In this document: piece by piece, positions 1 to 6,999 of the stretch
How positions within the stretch are numbered: position 1 is the stretch's first letter
Layout: every line of letters starts with the position of its first letter
Notes under the pieces: model-generated
Database searches by the model: none
The model's input: the letters and a program-made list of their open reading frames with translations, nothing else
What the model was told of the DNA's origin: nothing
From: Candidatus Bipolaricaulota bacterium
Lineage (GTDB): Bacteria > Bipolaricaulota > Bipolaricaulia > Bipolaricaulales > Bipolaricaulaceae
Direction of reading: 5' to 3'
DNA length: 41,423 nt
NCBI GenBank assembly: GCA_938084765.1
Contig: CALKFO010000019.1
Location: 1-41,423, forward strand
Position numbers and translations under genes: made by a program

Positions 1-420
1 CGAGGTATCACCAAGTTCTCCGTGGAGTTTGTGAACGAATCAGCGTTTCCTGTGGAGGAAGCGGAGGTGGGATGGGAGGGCCTGCCGGCTGGGCTACGGG
101 AAGACCGATCCCCGCGCTTCTCTTTGCCGCCCGGGGAGAGAAAAACCATGGAGCTGGTGTTCGTGGCGGAGAACATTGACTCCAAGGCCTTTCCTCACGA
201 GGTGGTGCTCGTGGTGCGCTACCGTGCTGGAGCGACCAACCCAGTCCCTGAGGAGTTGGTTTTGCGCGTCCCCGTGCGCCTTGTCCTCGCCGAAGAACCC
301 GGCCCGAGCGCCTCTACGCCCTGGTGGGTGTGGGTACTCGTGGTCGTAGCCCTGGCGGTGCTGGTCCTGGGGAAGGGCGGCTTGTTTCTCTTTTTAGGCG
401 CCGGGCTGCCCCACGTGTGA
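1..420 (+). CDS. C-terminal part of a membrane-anchored beta-domain protein (5' end outside window)
   Basis: The reading frame is open from base 1, so the true start lies upstream and only the last 139 residues are seen. Residues ~1-95 form alternating hydrophobic strands with a PPGE-type turn and a VPV-type strand end, typical of NEW3/CARDB-like Ig-fold domains found outside the membrane. A Pro/Ser linker (around PGPSASTP) is followed by one strong hydrophobic segment starting at WWVWVLVVV and by a short glycine-rich tail, so the domain is probably tethered to the cytoplasmic membrane by its C-terminus and faces outward. It lies 15 bases before uppP on the same strand and may be co-transcribed with it. 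The family assignment is by fold appearance only; the function is unknown. Confidence 0.6.
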   Translation, partial: RGITKFSVEFVNESAFPVEEAEVGWEGLPAGLREDRSPRFSLPPGERKTMELVFVAENIDSKAFPHEVVLVVRYRAGATNPVPEELVLRVPVRLVLAEEPGPSASTPWWVWVLVVVALAVLVLGKGGLFLFLGAGLPHV

Positions 421-435
421 ACCGCAGGGGTCGCG

Positions 436-1197
436 GTGATCCGCTACGTCGGGCTTGGTCTGCTTCAGGGCCTCACCGAGTTTCTTCCCGTCAGCAGCTC
501 GGCGCACCTCCTTTTGGCCCAGCGCTGGCTGGGGATACGTGAGCCGGGTGCGCTTCTTGTGGGTTTCGCCCATCTGGGAACCCTGGCGGCCGTGCTCCTT
601 TGGTTCCGTCGGGACTTGGCGGGCCTGATCGTGGGGGCATGGCGCTGCGAAAAGAGGGCGTGGCGGTATTTGGGCGCATTGGTCCTGGGCACGTTGCCCC
701 TGGGCGTGGGGGCCGGGCTGACCCACGGCCGCTTGGACCACATTTTCCAAGCGGCTTGGGTGCCCTTTGCCCTTCTCGTGAACGGTCTACTCTTGATTTG
801 GGCTGGCTGGCGCCTCCCGAGCGGAACGGGACGGTCTCTCACCCCCTGGCGGGCGTTGGGAATCGGGTTCGCTCAGCTGCTCGCCATCCTTCCCGGGCTT
901 TCCCGTTCAGGGCTAACCGTTTCCTTCGGGCTTCGGCTTGGCCTGACGCGGGAGGAAGCCTTTCGCTTTTCTTTCCTTTTGGGGATTCCTGCCATAGCGG
1001 GTGGGGCTGTGCTTGCCGGCCTAGAGGGAGCCCCAGCTGTGGAAAGCTGGGGCGGGTTGATCGTGACCGCCCTTGTGGCCTGCGCATCCGGGTATCTCGC
1101 CCTGTCCCTGGTGCTCCACGCTGTTCGACGGGGTGTGCTCTGGCCCTTCGGCCTCTACTGCCTTCTTTTGGCCGTTGTAGCCCTGGTCTCGGCGTAA
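436..1197 (+). CDS. uppP: Undecaprenyl-diphosphatase UppP/BacA
   Basis: Integral membrane phosphatase that converts undecaprenyl diphosphate to the monophosphate, recycling the lipid carrier for peptidoglycan and other envelope polymers. Its 253 residues match the family's usual length. The first conserved motif is at residues ~10-23 (QGLTEFLPVSSSAH), with the (E/Q)xxxE pair as Q..E. The second, PGxSRSxxT, appears as PGLSRSGLT in the middle of the protein. Hydrophobic helices fill the remainder. The start is GTG at 436, with AGGGG a few bases upstream; that is weak but acceptable, and the N-terminus aligns with the family from this codon. It fits with murA and the LysM/M23 peptidase elsewhere in the window as evidence of a normal peptidoglycan pathway. 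Confidence 0.95.
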   Translation: MIRYVGLGLLQGLTEFLPVSSSAHLLLAQRWLGIREPGALLVGFAHLGTLAAVLLWFRRDLAGLIVGAWRCEKRAWRYLGALVLGTLPLGVGAGLTHGRLDHIFQAAWVPFALLVNGLLLIWAGWRLPSGTGRSLTPWRALGIGFAQLLAILPGLSRSGLTVSFGLRLGLTREEAFRFSFLLGIPAIAGGAVLAGLEGAPAVESWGGLIVTALVACASGYLALSLVLHAVRRGVLWPFGLYCLLLAVVALVSA

Positions 1198-1213
1198 TTG
1201 GACATCTGTCCAA
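1198..1213. repeat. 16-bp inverted repeat just after uppP
   Basis: TTGGACATCTGTCCAA has two perfect 7-base arms around TC. It begins one base after the uppP stop and 93 bases before the -10 box proposed for the next gene. No T-run follows, so it looks more like a protein-binding dyad than a terminator stem. The role is unknown. Confidence 0.4.
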
Positions 1214-1305
1214 AGCCCAGGGCCATTCCCTTCCTTGGGGAGAGGCAAAGCCTCCATTTCCGGCAAGTCACGCCGCCTTTTTGTCGAAGAGATCCCTCGG
1301 CAAAC

Positions 1306-1317
1306 TAGGGTTTGCCC
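1306..1317 (+). promoter_or_regulatory. -10 box of a leaderless promoter
   Basis: TAGGGT (1306-1311) fits TAnnnT and ends 6 bases before the ATG at 1318, with no Shine-Dalgarno in between. A weak TTGTCG at 1281-1286 lies 19 bases upstream. Transcription would begin at or next to the A of ATG. Confidence 0.45.
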
Positions 1318-2235
1318 ATGCGCGGAATTTGCATACTTTTTGCGGTTTTGATCGCAGGGGGGACGGGCTTGGCCGCGAACTTCGCGGCGCAGGGCCGCGC
1401 GGAGGGCACCGGTTGGTTTTGGTCTAAGGAGCTCTATGCCCAATGGCAGTTCTTCGATCTGGCTTGGGCGGGCGAGCACCTTGTGTTTGCCCTCACCTTG
1501 GAGACGCGGGGCTGGGTGACCCCTCCTCCGCCCATGCTCGGTGCGTTCCTGATTTTCTCTTCGTTTGGTTCGCCCTCCCGAACCCAAAGCGTCCTCCTCC
1601 GGCGGGTCGCAGAGCAGGGTCCGCTCGTGCGGTACTTCGGCCAGGCGGTTCTTGCTCGCCGGGACGTGGGTTTTGGTTCCTACCTGGTCGTGACCCTGCG
1701 GGTCAGGTCCGAGGCGGAGGTGGGCGTACATGCGCAGGCGCTGAGCCTGGTGAGCACCTCGCCAACTTTGGTCGGCGCGGCCGGCATGGGTGGCCCCTTC
1801 GTTCCCGCTCCTTCCCACCCCTCCTCCTATGTGGGCCTTCCCGGATCGTCCTCTTCCTTTGGGCAGGACGCCGAGGGGATGGCCTCCCTGAGCATCCGGG
1901 AGTGCGTCGGCCCGGAGGACGCCCCTTATTTGGCGCCCGGAACCTACCGCGCCGAACTGGGGTGGGCAGGGCCCGGCAGCGACGTGGACAGCCGCGATTG
2001 GTTCCGGGTGAACCTCAATCCTGGTCAGCGTTTAGAGTTACGCCTCGCGACCCCTCGCCCCGTGCTGCTGCGCTTGATCGATCCGGTGGGCCAGGAGGTG
2101 GGCCGTCTGGAGGGGCAGGGGGAGCTAGGGCTGGTGTACGAGGCGCAAAGACGCGGCGCATACCTTGTGTGCATCGCCATCGGGGAAGCGTGGCCCCTGT
2201 TCCCGTACACCGTGGAGATCGTGATCCGCCGCTAA
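1318..2235 (+). CDS. Secreted protein with PPC-like C-terminal domain, function unknown
   Basis: 305 residues starting at ATG 1318; an in-frame TTG two codons earlier is less likely. The first ~20 residues (MRGICILFAVLIAGGTGLAA) are a clear Sec signal peptide with an AxA-type end, so the product is exported. Residues ~20-170 are beta-rich with several Ser/Pro turns and match no family I recognise. The last ~100 residues run from a calcium-type stretch (GPGSDVDSRDWF) through alternating strands (FRVNLNPGQRLELRL, PVLLRLIDPVG, AYLVCIAIG), which resembles bacterial pre-peptidase C-terminal (PPC) domains that sit on secreted proteins. No catalytic domain is visible. Its placement between uppP and birA does not suggest a function. 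Confidence 0.65.
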   Translation: MRGICILFAVLIAGGTGLAANFAAQGRAEGTGWFWSKELYAQWQFFDLAWAGEHLVFALTLETRGWVTPPPPMLGAFLIFSSFGSPSRTQSVLLRRVAEQGPLVRYFGQAVLARRDVGFGSYLVVTLRVRSEAEVGVHAQALSLVSTSPTLVGAAGMGGPFVPAPSHPSSYVGLPGSSSSFGQDAEGMASLSIRECVGPEDAPYLAPGTYRAELGWAGPGSDVDSRDWFRVNLNPGQRLELRLATPRPVLLRLIDPVGQEVGRLEGQGELGLVYEAQRRGAYLVCIAIGEAWPLFPYTVEIVIRR

Positions 2236-2245
2236 ACTTTAAGGT
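2233..2245 (+). promoter_or_regulatory. -10 box overlapping the upstream stop codon (birA)
   Basis: TAAACT (2233-2238) uses the TAA stop of the upstream gene as its first three bases and ends 7 bases before the GTG at 2246. No good Shine-Dalgarno precedes that GTG, so a leaderless birA transcript is plausible. Confidence 0.45.
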
Positions 2246-3157
2246 GTGGACGCCGGGGATTTTCTCCTTTCCCTGCGTGAGGGGCTGGAGCCTTGGGAGG
2301 AGGTGGCCGGACGAGCTCGGGTTCCCCTAGAACAAGCTCGTCTTCTTGCCCAGTCTTTGCGGGACCTCGGCTATCCCCTGCTTTTGGCGGAGCAGGGGGT
2401 GGGGCTAGCGCCGGGCTCTCCCGCGCCCCAATTGCTTTTTCCGCGTCTTCGAGGTCGCTTTGGCCGGCCGTATCGGTATCTGGGGGTGGTGAGCAGCACC
2501 CAGGACGTTTTGCGGGTCTGGCACGAGGCCCCCGAAGGGGCGCTGGTGGTGGCGGAGCGCCAGACCCACGGCCGGGGCCGCTTGGGGCGGCCTTGGCTCA
2601 GCCCGCCCGGCAACCTCTACTCCTCCCTCCTCCTGGTGGACCCGGTGCCCGATCTTTTGCCCCTCCGGGCCGGGGTGGCGCTTGTCCAGGCCGCAGGCCA
2701 TGGCCGCCTCAAATGGCCCAATGATCTGTTGAGCCCGGACGGCCGAAAACTCGGGGGCATCCTCATCGAACGGGCCGGCCACCGCCTCCTTTTGGGCATC
2801 GGCGTGAACCTTGAACAGGCGCCCTTGCCCACCGCTGCCGCTCTTGGGGAATTCTGCAGGATCAGGCGTGTGGACCTTCTTGCGGACTTTCTCTACCTCC
2901 TGGAAGCCTGGCTAAACGAGCCCTCTTCCGCTGTCTTGGAGGCCTGGCAGGAGTACGATCAGACCCTGGGAAGAAAGGTGTGCGTTCACACTCCCCGCGG
3001 CGTGGTCGAAGGCGTGGCGGAAACCATCCTGCCGGATGGGGCACTTTTGGTGCGTACCCGCCAAGGACGGACCCGTGTGCACGTGGGCGACGTGGTTTTA
3101 AGCCCGGTCCAGGACATAGTAGATCCCCAAATACGCCAAGGAAAGCCGCACAGCTGA
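2246..3157 (+). CDS. birA: Biotin--[acetyl-CoA-carboxylase] ligase BirA, with N-terminal helical domain
   Basis: Transfers biotin, through biotinyl-AMP, to a lysine on the biotin carrier protein of carboxylases. 303 residues. Residues ~1-50 look like the winged-helix N-terminus of bifunctional BirA (LEQARLLAQSLRDLGY), so it may also repress biotin genes, although no biotin operon is visible here. The catalytic core carries SSTQD, the biotin/ATP loop GRGRLGRPW followed by SPPGNLYSSLLL, then KWPNDLL and GRKLGGILIE with the reactive lysines, and a C-terminal SH3-like domain. The start is GTG at 2246. The last 60 bases overlap the 3' end of the convergent VTT gene, so the C-terminal tail (about residues 285-303) is read antisense to that gene. 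Confidence 0.93.
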   Translation: MDAGDFLLSLREGLEPWEEVAGRARVPLEQARLLAQSLRDLGYPLLLAEQGVGLAPGSPAPQLLFPRLRGRFGRPYRYLGVVSSTQDVLRVWHEAPEGALVVAERQTHGRGRLGRPWLSPPGNLYSSLLLVDPVPDLLPLRAGVALVQAAGHGRLKWPNDLLSPDGRKLGGILIERAGHRLLLGIGVNLEQAPLPTAAALGEFCRIRRVDLLADFLYLLEAWLNEPSSAVLEAWQEYDQTLGRKVCVHTPRGVVEGVAETILPDGALLVRTRQGRTRVHVGDVVLSPVQDIVDPQIRQGKPHS

Positions 3158-3547
3158 GGCCAAGGCGAAGGCCAGGGCAAAGGCCCATGGTCTGCGGTTG
3201 AAGAGGGCCAGCACATAGCTCACGGCGGTGTCGGGAAAGCCCGGGATGAGAAGGCAAAGGAAGAGGGCGGGCGCCCCGAACCGGTTCACCCACTTTTCCA
3301 GGCGGACGGCCCACCTCAGGACCTTCGCTTCCTTTTTGCGCCACCGGGCTACCCGTGGCCAGCGCTTCAGACGATCACCTGCGAGGAAAAGGAGATAAGC
3401 GCCGAGGGCACGGCCGCACACAGCCGCGAGGATCACCGCCCAGGCCGGGGCCTTGGCCACCGCCGCCAACACCAGCTCTTGCGGGCTGGGCAGGATGACC
3501 ACCGTGCCCAGGGCGTACAGGAAGGCCAGGGCCAGGGGCACGCCCAT
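3098..3547 (-). CDS. VTT/DedA-like (SNARE-associated, YqaA-type) membrane protein
   Basis: 149 residues and strongly hydrophobic. It has the layout of the short VTT-domain proteins: a first helix, a loop with PSPQELVLAA (the conserved acidic residue of the re-entrant segment), a helix with GxxxGAYLLF, a basic stretch (RWPRVARWRKKEAK), then a Gly/Pro-rich segment (LLIPGFPDTAVSYVLALF) and a last helix. Family members are thought to move lipids or lipid carriers across the cytoplasmic membrane; the substrate here cannot be read from sequence. ATG at 3547 directly abuts the mutM stop with no gap, so translation is probably coupled. Its 3' end overlaps birA by 60 bases in convergent orientation. 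Confidence 0.7.
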   Translation of the reverse strand: MGVPLALAFLYALGTVVILPSPQELVLAAVAKAPAWAVILAAVCGRALGAYLLFLAGDRLKRWPRVARWRKKEAKVLRWAVRLEKWVNRFGAPALFLCLLIPGFPDTAVSYVLALFNRRPWAFALAFALASAVRLSLAYLGIYYVLDRA

Positions 3548-4366
3548 TTAGCGGGGGCTCACGTGTTGGCAGCGCGGGCAATAGTTCGTGCGCTGGTTTT
3601 CCATGAGCACCTCACCGATCGGGGTGCCGCACACCCGGCAAGGCGCGCCCGCTCGGCCATGCACGAAGAGAAAATCGCGAATTTCCTTGTCGAACAGGTT
3701 TTCTCCCGCGCGGGCTTTGATCTCCGCAATGGCCCAACGCAGCGTCTCCGGAATGGCTTTCCACAAACGCTCCACCTCCTCGGCGGACAGGGTATGCGCG
3801 TAACGGAAGGGCGACAGGCGCGCCCAAAAGAGGATCTCATCAGCATAAGCGTTGCCGATCCCCGCCACGATGGACTGATCGGTGAGGATCTTTTTTAGGA
3901 TGCGACGCCTTCCTTGCAAGGCCTGGGCGAAGGCTTCCAGGGTGAAGTCCGGAGCGAAAGGCTCCGGACCAAGTTTGGCCAAAGGCGTAGCCTGGGAAAG
4001 ATCGGAATAAAGCCAGACCGCGGCGATTTGGGGAGTCCCTGGCTCGATGAGGCGGAGGTCCGTTTGGTCATCGAACGAGAGCACGAGTGTGGTGGCTTTG
4101 GTGACCTCGTAACGTGATGGGCCATGCCAAAGCCAACCATAGCGCATGAGGTGCACAATGAGGGTGAGATTGCCCTGGAAGGGGAAGAGGAGGTATTTGC
4201 CCCGCCGCGTGAGATCCTGAAGGGTTTTTCCCACGAGGGGGCTGAGGTCGGCAGGGCCGGCCTGGATCAGTCCAGGCCGGCGCACCGCCACCCTCACCAC
4301 CGCCCGGCCCACCAACCGGGCCGCAAGGTTCTCCCTTATGACCTCCAGGTCGGGAAGCTCCGGCAC
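3548..4366 (-). CDS. mutM: Formamidopyrimidine-DNA glycosylase MutM/Fpg
   Basis: Bifunctional base-excision enzyme that removes 8-oxoguanine and formamidopyrimidines and nicks the abasic site. 272 residues, standard length. The catalytic N-terminus PELPDLEVI follows the initiator Met, so Pro1 and Glu2 are present after Met removal. The beta-hairpin lysine is in TRRGKYLLF. The helix-two-turn-helix region contains GIGNAYADEILFWA. The C-terminal zinc finger is CRVC-x16-CPRC with the DNA-contacting QRTNY. The start is GTG at 4366, immediately after the TAA of the Cys-rich secreted protein gene; with no spacer it is probably coupled to that gene. Spelling of the zinc finger and active site is canonical, so activity is expected. 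Confidence 0.95.
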   Translation of the reverse strand: MPELPDLEVIRENLAARLVGRAVVRVAVRRPGLIQAGPADLSPLVGKTLQDLTRRGKYLLFPFQGNLTLIVHLMRYGWLWHGPSRYEVTKATTLVLSFDDQTDLRLIEPGTPQIAAVWLYSDLSQATPLAKLGPEPFAPDFTLEAFAQALQGRRRILKKILTDQSIVAGIGNAYADEILFWARLSPFRYAHTLSAEEVERLWKAIPETLRWAIAEIKARAGENLFDKEIRDFLFVHGRAGAPCRVCGTPIGEVLMENQRTNYCPRCQHVSPR

Positions 4367-4945
4367 TTACGGCTCTTTCACCCCTAGATAGATGGTCACC
4401 CCACAAGGAGCGGCACACGGAGCAACACAAGTCGGGCAGCGATAGAGCTTGACATAGGGGGAGCACCACGACACCGGACAAGGCTTGGAAGAGAGCCCCC
4501 AGCAACCGAAGAGGAAGAACGGGAAGAAGCAACACGACTGGTACTGGGATTTGGCCACGATTTTCACGGTGTTTTCATGCTCGCCGGCGGTGGTGGAGAT
4601 CACGATCTTGTAGTAGCCAGGAGCCACAGGGTTACCAGAGGCATCCACCTGCTTCCACACCCACTTCCCTGGGGCCACCGGGCTGGGAAAGACCTCCTGG
4701 TACACGACGCTACCATCCAAGGTGACCACGCGCCAGCCCGTCACCTGCACTTGAGGGGTTGTGGGGCACCAACAGCAGAACCAACTCCAAGGGACGACCA
4801 ACTCAAAACAAACGTCTTCCCCCTGCCAAAAGGCCGTGTAGCACGGCGGCTCAGGGGCAGGGGGTGGGCAAGGTGTCCAGCACTGGCCCATCGCCACCAT
4901 CCCCAAAGCACTGACGCCCACGACCAACGCCACCACTTGCTTCAT
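4367..4945 (-). CDS. Cys-rich secreted protein with FlgD/BsuPI-like Ig-fold domain
   Basis: 192 residues. The N-terminus MKQVVALVVGVSALGMVAMGQ is a Sec signal peptide with predicted cleavage near AMGQ|C. The mature part has 16 cysteines, grouped at both ends (CWTPCPPP..., SWFCCWCP, QSCCFFPFF, and four in YRCPTCVAPCAAPC), and is rich in Pro and aromatic residues. Between the clusters, residues ~60-130 follow the pattern of FlgD-type or BsuPI-type Ig domains: a strand ending GWRVVTLDG, then the PVAPGKWVW and DASGNPVAPGYYKI turns. The cysteines could be disulfide-bonded or bind metal, but the function is unknown. ATG at 4945 has GAGGAGG about 10 bases upstream. It is the first gene of a zero-gap trio with mutM and the VTT gene and has its own strong promoter. 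Confidence 0.7.
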   Translation of the reverse strand: MKQVVALVVGVSALGMVAMGQCWTPCPPPAPEPPCYTAFWQGEDVCFELVVPWSWFCCWCPTTPQVQVTGWRVVTLDGSVVYQEVFPSPVAPGKWVWKQVDASGNPVAPGYYKIVISTTAGEHENTVKIVAKSQYQSCCFFPFFLFGCWGLSSKPCPVSWCSPYVKLYRCPTCVAPCAAPCGVTIYLGVKEP

Positions 4946-5006
4946 GGCCTTTCCACCTCCTCACCCAGGTCTACACCTTTGAACCTTCTGCGGTTCCCTG
5001 CTTTCC

Positions 5007-5034
5007 ATGCTATGCCGGGCTTGAGCCCTGTCAA
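5007..5034 (-). promoter_or_regulatory. Sigma70-type promoter with a dyad in the spacer (Cys-rich protein/mutM/VTT)
   Basis: On the minus strand TTGACA (complement of 5029-5034) is followed after 16 bases by TAGCAT (complement of 5007-5012). The spacer holds an inverted repeat GGGCT-TG-AGCCC (5017-5028), well placed for a repressor or activator. The leader to ATG 4945 is about 55 bases and carries a good Shine-Dalgarno. Confidence 0.6.
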
Positions 5035-5044
5035 GTGATGAGGA

Positions 5045-6031
5045 TTACGCTGTGGCGCGTTTTGTCCAGACTTCTTTGTTCACCAACGTGGGCGGCTGCT
5101 CGCCGCGCAAGGCCGCCAGAACATTGTCCACCGCCAGGGCGGCCATCCGGCGGCGCGTGGCCCAGGTGGCGGAACCAATGTGCGGGGTCAGGACCACGTT
5201 GCGCAGGCGCAAAAGCTCCGGATGGACTTCGGGCTCGCGCTCGAACACGTCCAAACCCGCGCCCCAGATCCTCTCCTCCTTCAACGCCCGCACCAACGCC
5301 TCCTCGTCCACCACCGGACCGCGAGCCACGTTGACCAACACCGCGGTCTTCTTCATGAGGGAAAGCTCGCGTGCCCCAAGGAGGTGTCGGGTCTCCGGGG
5401 AGAGCGGGACACACAGCACGACAAAATCGCTTTCCCGAAGGAGCTCCTCCAGGGGAGAAAACCGAGCGCCGAGCGCGTTTTCGGCCTCCGGTTTGCGGGT
5501 GCGGGAGTGGTATAGGATGGTCATGCCGAAGCCGCGGGCCCGCCGGGCCACGGCCTGCCCGATCCGACCGAAGCCCACGATCCCCAGGGTTTTCCCAAAC
5601 ACCTCGAGCCCGAGGTGTTTGGGGAGAAAGGTCCAGCCGGGAAAGCCCTCCTGGCGCAGGTCCCGGTCGGCCTCCACGACGCGGCGGGCCACCGCCAGAA
5701 GGAGGGCCCAGGCCAGGTCCGCCGTGGCCTCCGTGAGCACCTCCGGGGTGTTGGTGACCATGACCCCGCGGCGTGTGGCCGCCGCGACATCGATGTTGTC
5801 CACGCCCACCCCCAGATTGGCCACGATGCGGAGCCTTGGCAGATTGCCCAGGACCTCATCGTCGATGCGATCGGAAAGGAGGACGATCAGCGCTTCCGCA
5901 TCCCTGGCCAAAGCCAAAAGCCCCGCCTTCCCCAACGGCTCCCCCTCGTGCACGCGCACCTCATGTCCTGCCTGGATGAGCCGCTCGACCTCCTCCGGGA
6001 AGAACCGCGTGGTCACCACCACCGTTGCCAT
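5045..6031 (-). CDS. D-2-hydroxyacid dehydrogenase (glyoxylate/hydroxypyruvate reductase type)
   Basis: NAD(P)-dependent reduction of a 2-keto acid to the D-2-hydroxyacid. 328 residues. The start is ATG at 6031 with GGAGGG in front; the frame extends 10 codons further upstream but without family similarity. Visible parts: the N-terminal substrate domain with ANLGVGVDNIDV, the nucleotide-binding motif GFGRIGQAVA, the catalytic Arg in NVARGPVVDEEAL, the Glu in LDVFEREP and the His in TPHIGSAT, so the Arg/Glu/His triad is complete. The length and the early GVGVDNID suggest glyoxylate or hydroxypyruvate reductase rather than a SerA with ACT domains, but the substrate is not determined by sequence. 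It lies 20 bases after an AEC carrier gene, which may import or export a related organic acid. Confidence 0.85.
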   Translation of the reverse strand: MATVVVTTRFFPEEVERLIQAGHEVRVHEGEPLGKAGLLALARDAEALIVLLSDRIDDEVLGNLPRLRIVANLGVGVDNIDVAAATRRGVMVTNTPEVLTEATADLAWALLLAVARRVVEADRDLRQEGFPGWTFLPKHLGLEVFGKTLGIVGFGRIGQAVARRARGFGMTILYHSRTRKPEAENALGARFSPLEELLRESDFVVLCVPLSPETRHLLGARELSLMKKTAVLVNVARGPVVDEEALVRALKEERIWGAGLDVFEREPEVHPELLRLRNVVLTPHIGSATWATRRRMAALAVDNVLAALRGEQPPTLVNKEVWTKRATA

Positions 6032-6051
6032 CGCATCCCTCCGATGAGAGT

Positions 6052-6954
6052 TTATCCCCATCGCTCAAGGAGGAAGAGGGTGAGGGAGAGGGTGCCCAAG
6101 GAAAACAGGGTGGAAAGGAGCAAAGCTGTAGCGGCCAGTTCGGGCTTGCGGTTGTATTGGGCAGTCAAGATGTAAGCGTTCACCGCGCTGGGAACGCTTC
6201 CTTCCACCACGAGGCTTCGCTGCACGAGGGGCGTGGAGCCAAAGAGAGGCGCCAGGAGCCAGGCCAAGGCGGAGGCCAAAAGCAGGCGCGCCAGGGCCAC
6301 GGTTCCGGCTGCTCGGGCGAGCATCCGGACGTTCGCCCCGGCCAGCTCCACGCCCAACAAAAGGAGGAAGAGGGGCACAGCCGCCTGGCTGAGAAGCCCG
6401 GTGGCGCGGGCCAACACGGTGGGCCATGCTTGGGTCAACCGCACCCCCACCGCCAAGGCCACGGTATAAGGCCAGGGCACAACCAGGATATTTCGGAGGA
6501 GAGCGCGAACGTTCGGCTTGTCCTCCCAACCTGCGATGCCCACGCCCAAGGTGGCCAAGAGCACGACGTTGGTGGCGAGGAAAATCACACCCACGTCCAT
6601 GGCCTGCGGTCCATAGGCGAAAAGGAGGATGGGGAGCCCAAGGTTTCCGCAGTTTCCAAAGGTGAGGAGGAGGGAGGTGGCGCGGCGGGCGTCCGGGTCG
6701 GTGGGAAAGAGGATGCGGCCAAGGGGCAGGGACAGGAGAAACATGACCCCATAATGGCTGACCACGAACAGGGCCACGAGGACGGCATCCTTGGCGGGCA
6801 GTTGAGCGGTGCGCAGGGTCTCAAAGATGAGGGCTGGGGAAAGGACCCAGAAGCTGAGCACCGCAAGGGGTCGTGCCGAGATGTTTCCCCATCTTCCCAG
6901 GAGGTAGCCCACACCCACCAGCAAGAAGGCCGGGCCGATGACCTGGAGGATCAT
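6052..6954 (-). CDS. AEC (auxin efflux carrier) family transporter
   Basis: 300 residues, about ten hydrophobic helices in two halves, beginning MILQVIGPAFLLVGVGYLLGR. The first half carries the FGNCGNLGLPI segment and the second NAYILTAQYN, both typical of AEC/BASS-fold carriers that move organic anions such as malate or related carboxylates. The start is ATG at 6954; an in-frame extension to 7188 is antisense to the THEP1 gene and lacks hydrophobic or family character. Co-directional with the hydroxyacid dehydrogenase 20 bases downstream, so transport of a 2-hydroxy or 2-keto acid is a reasonable inference. Divergent from the THEP1 gene, with only 45 bases between the two start codons. Confidence 0.82.
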   Translation of the reverse strand: MILQVIGPAFLLVGVGYLLGRWGNISARPLAVLSFWVLSPALIFETLRTAQLPAKDAVLVALFVVSHYGVMFLLSLPLGRILFPTDPDARRATSLLLTFGNCGNLGLPILLFAYGPQAMDVGVIFLATNVVLLATLGVGIAGWEDKPNVRALLRNILVVPWPYTVALAVGVRLTQAWPTVLARATGLLSQAAVPLFLLLLGVELAGANVRMLARAAGTVALARLLLASALAWLLAPLFGSTPLVQRSLVVEGSVPSAVNAYILTAQYNRKPELAATALLLSTLFSLGTLSLTLFLLERWG

Positions 6955-6961
6955 GACCTCA

Positions 6962-6991
6962 AGGGTACGCACAAACCTGGGGCGTTTACAA
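6962..6991 (-). promoter_or_regulatory. Leaderless promoter of the AEC carrier gene
   Basis: On the minus strand TTGTAA (complement of 6986-6991) is followed after 18 bases by TACCCT (complement of 6962-6967), which ends 7 bases before the ATG at 6954. The -35 hexamer overlaps the -10 box of the divergent THEP1 gene, so the two promoters would compete. Confidence 0.45.
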
Positions 6992-6999
6992 TCGCGCCG
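6987..6999 (+). promoter_or_regulatory. Leaderless promoter -10 of the THEP1 gene
   Basis: TACAAT (6987-6992) ends 7 bases before the ATG at 7000 and no Shine-Dalgarno is present. No good -35 element is visible on this strand. Confidence 0.5.

Noticed and set aside
1261-1282. CGGC-loop-GCCG followed by TTTTT after uppP
   Set aside because: Only four base pairs in the stem and two bases before the T-run; too weak to call a terminator.
5017-5028. GGGCT-TG-AGCCC as a terminator for the hydroxyacid dehydrogenase
   Set aside because: No T-run on the minus strand after it, and it sits inside a strong promoter; listed as a possible operator instead.
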